A stretch of DNA of 17,934 nucleotides, from NCBI GenBank assembly GCA_934153805.1, contig CAKPFO010000034.1:1-17934 (forward strand), given 5' to 3'. The first letter of the stretch is position 1, and each line of letters begins with the position of its first letter. Position numbers and translations under genes: made by a program. The stretch comes from an uncultured Clostridia bacterium. Lineage in GTDB: Bacteria; Bacillota; Clostridia; TANB77; CAG-508. Under the pieces are notes generated by a model. The model was given only the letters and a program-made list of their open reading frames with translations. It was not told the origin of the DNA and did not search any database. Positions 14,938 to 17,934 of the stretch are shown piece after piece.

Positions 14938-16230
14938 ATGAAAATATTAATGCTAACATGGGAATATCCACCAAGAATAGTTGGCGGAATCGCTAGAGTA
15001 GTGCATGATTTGTCTAAAAGATTAATAAAAGATGGACATGAGGTTACAGTTATAACTTACAGAGATGGAGATACACCATATTTTGAAAATGATAAAGGAG
15101 TAAAAGTCTATAGAGTAGACAACTATATGATTAAATCAAATAATTTTATTGATTGGATAATGCAGTTAAATTTCAATATGATAGCAAAAGCTGGTGAACT
15201 AATAAGTCAAGGTGAAAAATTTGATGTTGTACATGCACATGATTGGCTAGTAGCAAATGCAGCTAAAACACTAAAAAGTGCATATGGAATACCATTAGTT
15301 TCTACTATACATGCGACAGAGGCAGGAAGAAATTCTGGAATACATGATGATACGCAAAGATATATAAATGATACTGAATGGATGCTTACATATGAATCTA
15401 CAGAGGTAATAGTAAATAGCAACTTTATGAAAAGCCATATACAAGGATTATTTGGACTACCATTTGACAAAATAAATGTAGTTCCAAACGGAATAAATTT
15501 AACAAACTTTAATGGAATAGAAAGAGATTACGAATTTAGAAGACAATATGCAGCAGATAACGAAAAAATAATTTTATATGTAGGACGTTTAGTATATGAA
15601 AAAGGAATTCAACATTTAATATCAGCTATGCCAAAAATACTAGAAGGATATCATGACAGCAAACTTGTAATAGCAGGAAAAGGTGGAATGATAGATGAGC
15701 TTAAAGCACAAGCTAGCGCAATGGGAATTTCAAATAAAGTGTATTTTACAGGATACTTAAATTCAAAACAAGTTCAAAAAATGTATAAATGTGCAGATGT
15801 AGCAGTATTTCCAAGTACATACGAACCTTTCGGAATAGTTGCATTAGAGGCAATGCTTGCAGGAGTGCCAACAGTAGTATCTGATGTAGGTGGACTAAAC
15901 GAAATAATAGAACATGGAGTTAACGGAATGAAAAGTTATGCAGGCAATCCAAACTCAATAGCAGATTCTATATTAGCATTACTATATGATGGCAAATTAT
16001 GTAGTAATATAGCAAAAAATGCAAAAAATAAAGTAAAACAAGAATACAATTGGAATAAAATTGCACAAGATACACACTTTATATATCAAAAAGCAATATG
16101 TCAAACTATGGCAGAAAGACAAGCAAATCAAATAGAACAGGAAAAAGCACAAAAAGCGAAGAAAGCAAAGAATACAGATGTAGAAATAACAAATTTATTA
16201 GCGTTTAAAAAGAAACATGCATATGCATAA
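14938..16230 (+). CDS. GT4-type glycosyltransferase, glycogen-synthase-like
   Basis: The enzyme is a GT-B fold transferase using a nucleotide sugar. The N-terminal motif LTWEYPPRIVGGIARVV (5-21) includes the glycine loop. HAHDW (99-103), GRLVYEKG (216-223, with Arg and Lys that contact the nucleotide phosphates) and the EPFGIVALE pair (E296, E304) are all present, followed by SDVGGLNEII. The C terminus has a Lys/Ala-rich tail (about 395-430). I choose ATG 14938 (430 residues) because AAAGGGG (14920-14926) precedes it and it gives the expected MKILMLTWEYPP start; an in-frame TTG at 14917 would lie before that site. Facing a GH57 branching enzyme, it most likely elongates an alpha-glucan. No glgC, glgP or other glycogen gene lies in this window, so another sugar acceptor cannot be excluded. 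Confidence 0.87.
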   Translation: MKILMLTWEYPPRIVGGIARVVHDLSKRLIKDGHEVTVITYRDGDTPYFENDKGVKVYRVDNYMIKSNNFIDWIMQLNFNMIAKAGELISQGEKFDVVHAHDWLVANAAKTLKSAYGIPLVSTIHATEAGRNSGIHDDTQRYINDTEWMLTYESTEVIVNSNFMKSHIQGLFGLPFDKINVVPNGINLTNFNGIERDYEFRRQYAADNEKIILYVGRLVYEKGIQHLISAMPKILEGYHDSKLVIAGKGGMIDELKAQASAMGISNKVYFTGYLNSKQVQKMYKCADVAVFPSTYEPFGIVALEAMLAGVPTVVSDVGGLNEIIEHGVNGMKSYAGNPNSIADSILALLYDGKLCSNIAKNAKNKVKQEYNWNKIAQDTHFIYQKAICQTMAERQANQIEQEKAQKAKKAKNTDVEITNLLAFKKKHAYA

Positions 16231-16299
16231 AAGTTGAGAATAATTTATGTGTGTAAAATTCAATTATTTTCTAACTAATATAAGAAAGGATGTAATAAA

Positions 16300-16632
16300 A
16301 TGAATGTTTATGATACAGCAAACAGATTAGCACAAGAGATAAGAACTTCTAATGAATATGTAGAGTACAAAAAGGCTAAACAAGCAATAGAATCAAATGC
16401 AGATTTAAAACAAAAAATAGATGAATTCGAGAAATTAAGATATGATGTTCAAGTTTTAAGCATGCAAGGAAAACAAGTTGATGAAGAGAAAAATAAAAAA
16501 TTACAAGAAATGTATACAATATTAATTCAAAACAAAGACATAAAAGAATACTTTGATTTAGAAGTGAAATTTAATGTAATGTTAGCAGATATAAATAAAA
16601 TTATAGCTGAATCTGTAAAAGATGTGCTATAA
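16300..16632 (+). CDS. YlbF family protein
   Basis: The 110-residue, highly helical protein matches the YlbF/YmcA (Com_YlbF) family. Its N terminus is NVYDTANRLAQEIRTSNEY, followed by a long amphipathic helix with FEKLRYDVQ and a C-terminal ADINKIIAES. In Bacillus, YlbF, YmcA and YaaT form a complex that modulates RNase Y and development; whether this copy does so is inference. There are no Cys residues for an iron-sulfur cluster. The start has AGAAAGGA about 10 bases upstream. The gap to the preceding GT4 gene is 69 bases with no convincing terminator, so cotranscription is possible. A strong terminator follows at once. Confidence 0.87.
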   Translation: MNVYDTANRLAQEIRTSNEYVEYKKAKQAIESNADLKQKIDEFEKLRYDVQVLSMQGKQVDEEKNKKLQEMYTILIQNKDIKEYFDLEVKFNVMLADINKIIAESVKDVL

Positions 16633-16638
16633 TGTCGA

Positions 16639-16667
16639 AAAAAGTCGCAAAAAGTTTGCGACTTTTT
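16639..16667 (+). terminator. Terminator after the YlbF gene
   Basis: A 13-bp perfect stem AAAAAGTCGCAAA (16639-16651) pairs with 16655-16667 around a 3-base loop. It ends in TTTTTAT, six bases after the stop, and may work in both directions. Confidence 0.85.
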
Positions 16668-16691
16668 ATATTTTAGAAAAGGGGAAAGTTT

Positions 16692-17405
16692 ATGGAATAT
16701 TTAATAGTATTAATAGGATGTATAATAACAATAGCAATTTTATATGTTGTCTTTGAGGTCAATATAAAAGAAATCAAAAATGTAGGTAAAAATGAAAAAT
16801 TGGATGAACTAACAAAAAAGTTCCCAGAAAACGAAGAGATTTGCAAAGATATATTGAAAAAATTAAAAAATGAAAATGTAAAAGTAGTGCAAAATGAAAA
16901 TAGAGAAAATAAGACAAGCCTATATATAGCAATTTCTAATACAATACTTATAGCAAATATAAAAGACACATATACTAGGATACAAACAATAGCACATGAA
17001 TGTTTACATTCTATACAAAGTAGAAAAATGTTACTTTTTAATTTTTTTTACTCTAATTTTTATTTAATCTATTTTATTATAGTGGCAGTATTTACAGTGT
17101 TTGGAATAATAAAAAATTATTATGTAAGCATTGTTATACTAATTCTTTTAAGCTATATATATTATGCAATTAGAAGCTATTTAGAAACAGATGCTATGAC
17201 CAAAGCAAGATATGTAGCAGAAGACTACATGAAAGAATATATAAAAAATAATAAAATTTGTGAGGAAAAAGAAATAGAGGAGTTATGTGAGCAATATGAT
17301 AGAATAAATAAAATAGGAATACCTGCCACAAATTATGTAATATTTTTCAACTGCTTCATAAAAGTAACTATTTATGTGGCAGTAGCATTTATCAAATCAA
17401 TATAA
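16692..17405 (+). CDS. Putative membrane zinc metallopeptidase (HEXXH)
   Basis: The 237-residue protein has a first membrane segment (2-22), a cytosolic or external domain (23-110) with HECLH at 102-106 in IAHECLHSIQS, then two membrane segments (about 118-140 and 142-160) and a last one (about 214-234). HEXXH supplies two zinc ligands and the general base. E165 or D167 in SYLETDAMTKARY is a candidate third ligand. The arrangement, HEXXH followed by IQ and then a membrane hairpin, recalls the YugP-like neutral zinc peptidases, but similarity is weak and the usual HEXGHAIQ is altered. Substrate unknown. The ribosome binding site is AAAGGGGAAAG (about 8 bases upstream). The codon usage is native. 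Confidence 0.7.
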   Translation: MEYLIVLIGCIITIAILYVVFEVNIKEIKNVGKNEKLDELTKKFPENEEICKDILKKLKNENVKVVQNENRENKTSLYIAISNTILIANIKDTYTRIQTIAHECLHSIQSRKMLLFNFFYSNFYLIYFIIVAVFTVFGIIKNYYVSIVILILLSYIYYAIRSYLETDAMTKARYVAEDYMKEYIKNNKICEEKEIEELCEQYDRINKIGIPATNYVIFFNCFIKVTIYVAVAFIKSI

Positions 17406-17434
17406 AAAATAGGGTGGAAGTTTTTTATAATAAG

Positions 17435-17485
17435 AGAACTATTGATTTTTTAGCAAGTACTAAAAAATTAATAGTTCTACTTTTG
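17435..17485 (+). terminator. Terminator after the metallopeptidase gene
   Basis: A 19-bp stem with one G-U (17435-17453 with 17460-17478) and loop CAAGTA is followed by ACTTTTG. It lies about 30 bases past the stop. Confidence 0.85.
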
Positions 17486-17564
17486 TAATTCAAATAAAAT
17501 AAAATTATAACTAAGATGTACCTATATTATACATTATTTTACAAATTTTGCAAATCTTATATAG

Positions 17565-17599
17565 AGAGTTTTTAAAAAACTCTAAAAATATGTTATAAT
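17565..17599 (+). promoter_or_regulatory. Promoter with an overlapping perfect palindrome
   Basis: TATAAT (17594-17599) lies 17 bases after TTTAAA (17571-17576), which falls inside the 19-base perfect palindrome AGAGTTTTTAAAAAACTCT (17565-17583). A repressor bound there would cover the -35 region. It drives the short leader ORF that follows. Confidence 0.5.
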
Positions 17600-17624
17600 A
17601 CAAAAGAGAACGGAGGAGCACAAA

Positions 17625-17699
17625 GTGAAAAATAGAAATGAAATAACATTAATTGCATGGAAAAAATATCCAAACTTTAAAGTCTCATTGCTTTTTTGA
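17625..17699 (+). CDS. 24-residue leader-like peptide
   Basis: GTG at 17625 is preceded by CGGAGGAG (17611-17618) at a good distance. It opens 24 codons beginning MKNRNEITLIAWKKYP and ending SLLF before TGA. The promoter, strong ribosome binding site, tiny ORF and 20-bp hairpin 3 bases after the stop resemble a translation-coupled attenuator leader, but no repeated regulatory codon stands out. It could also be the 5' remnant of a lost gene or a small membrane-active peptide. I do not recognise the sequence. Confidence 0.4.
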   Translation: MKNRNEITLIAWKKYPNFKVSLLF

Positions 17700-17701
17700 A
17701 C

Positions 17702-17748
17702 AATCGAGTAGGAACTGAATAATTATTGTATTCAGTTCTTACTCGATT
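17702..17748 (+). other. 20-bp hairpin after the leader ORF
   Basis: 17702-17721 pairs with 17729-17748 over 20 bp with one G-U and loop ATTATTG. Its 3' side is TTGG rather than a T run, so it is a poor intrinsic terminator. It would suit an attenuator or an mRNA-stabilising stem. Confidence 0.6.
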
Positions 17749-17775
17749 TGGAATAAGGTATTAAATTTATAGTGA

Positions 17776-17902
17776 GTGGGGGAAAGCTGATAATTTTTAA
17801 TTAAATTAAGCCTCCCCTACTAAGTATATGTAAATGCTGAAGCATTAACATATACTTAGCGGTCCCCACCAGTCTTAATTTAATTAAAAATCATCAGCTT
17901 TC
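17776..17902. other. Composite stem-loop with C-rich internal loops (candidate structured RNA or small mobile element)
   Basis: The outer arms 17782-17810 and 17874-17902 are 29 bases each and complementary except one A-C mismatch. The inner stem 17820-17859 has 12 bp, an A-A mismatch and 6 bp, and is closed by C(TGAA)G. Between the stems lie unpaired CCTCCCCTA (17811-17819) and CGGTCCCCACCAGT (17860-17873). GTGGGGG (17776-17782), just outside the outer stem, is complementary to TCCCCAC (17863-17869), which allows a pseudoknot or alternative fold. No T run follows directly; the window ends 32 bases later without a further gene. I do not recognise a named family. Confidence 0.6.
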
Positions 17903-17934
17903 TTGAATCGCATAAAAATTTTTGAAAAAATTTT

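Noticed and set aside
17435..17485. Inverted repeat as an insertion sequence end
   Set aside because: It is a short stem with loop and T-rich tail right after a stop codon, and no transposase is nearby, so a terminator explains it.
17776..17902. Integron attC site
   Set aside because: The characteristic 7-base core sites are absent, there is no integrase, and the arms are too long and too perfectly paired.

Overview
The window is very AT-rich, low-GC Gram-positive (Clostridia-type) chromosomal DNA. The evidence is the tig-clpP-clpX order, strong AGGAGG-type ribosome binding sites, many intrinsic terminators, a sporulation gene of the YtxC family, a YlbF-family gene, a class B-like sortase, and the Clostridia grouping of a TIGR04086 membrane protein with an HD phosphohydrolase and SecD/SecF. 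I take it to be a spore-forming or formerly spore-forming, anaerobic, uncultured Clostridia lineage. The species cannot be read from the sequence.

Layout. Bases 1-241 hold two hairpins and no convincing gene. On the minus strand follow a D-alanyl-D-alanine carboxypeptidase, whose signal peptide lies in a different frame from its catalytic domain, and a VanW-domain envelope protein. Divergently, on the plus strand, come trigger factor, ClpP and ClpX (folding and proteolysis), and then a separately promoted sortase. After the sortase terminator there is a roughly 350-base non-coding stretch with what looks like the 5' end of a group II intron. Next come a TIGR04086 membrane protein, an HD-domain protein and a SecD/SecF pair. 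Both Sec proteins lack the usual membrane acidic motifs, and SecF is short by about two membrane segments. A rhodanese follows.

The rhodanese converges on a minus-strand group consisting of a DUF4912 protein, a GH57 branching enzyme and YtxC. Between the convergent ends lies a 150-base array of GC-rich palindromes containing both stop codons. A GT4-type (glycogen-synthase-like) glycosyltransferase starts divergently from the DUF4912 gene. GH57, DUF4912 and GT4 together form a storage-polysaccharide island, and the neighbouring sporulation gene suggests, as inference only, a link to granulose-type storage in sporulating cells. A YlbF-family gene and a membrane metallopeptidase with an HEXXH motif complete the plus-strand genes.

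The last 530 bases contain a strong terminator, a promoter over a perfect palindrome, a 24-residue leader-like ORF, a 20-bp hairpin, and a roughly 120-base composite stem-loop with C-rich internal loops. This is the best candidate in the window for an undescribed regulatory RNA or small mobile element. I did not find a convincing new multi-gene system. The strongest leads are this 3' element, the degenerate SecDF pair, the split carboxypeptidase and the palindrome array.
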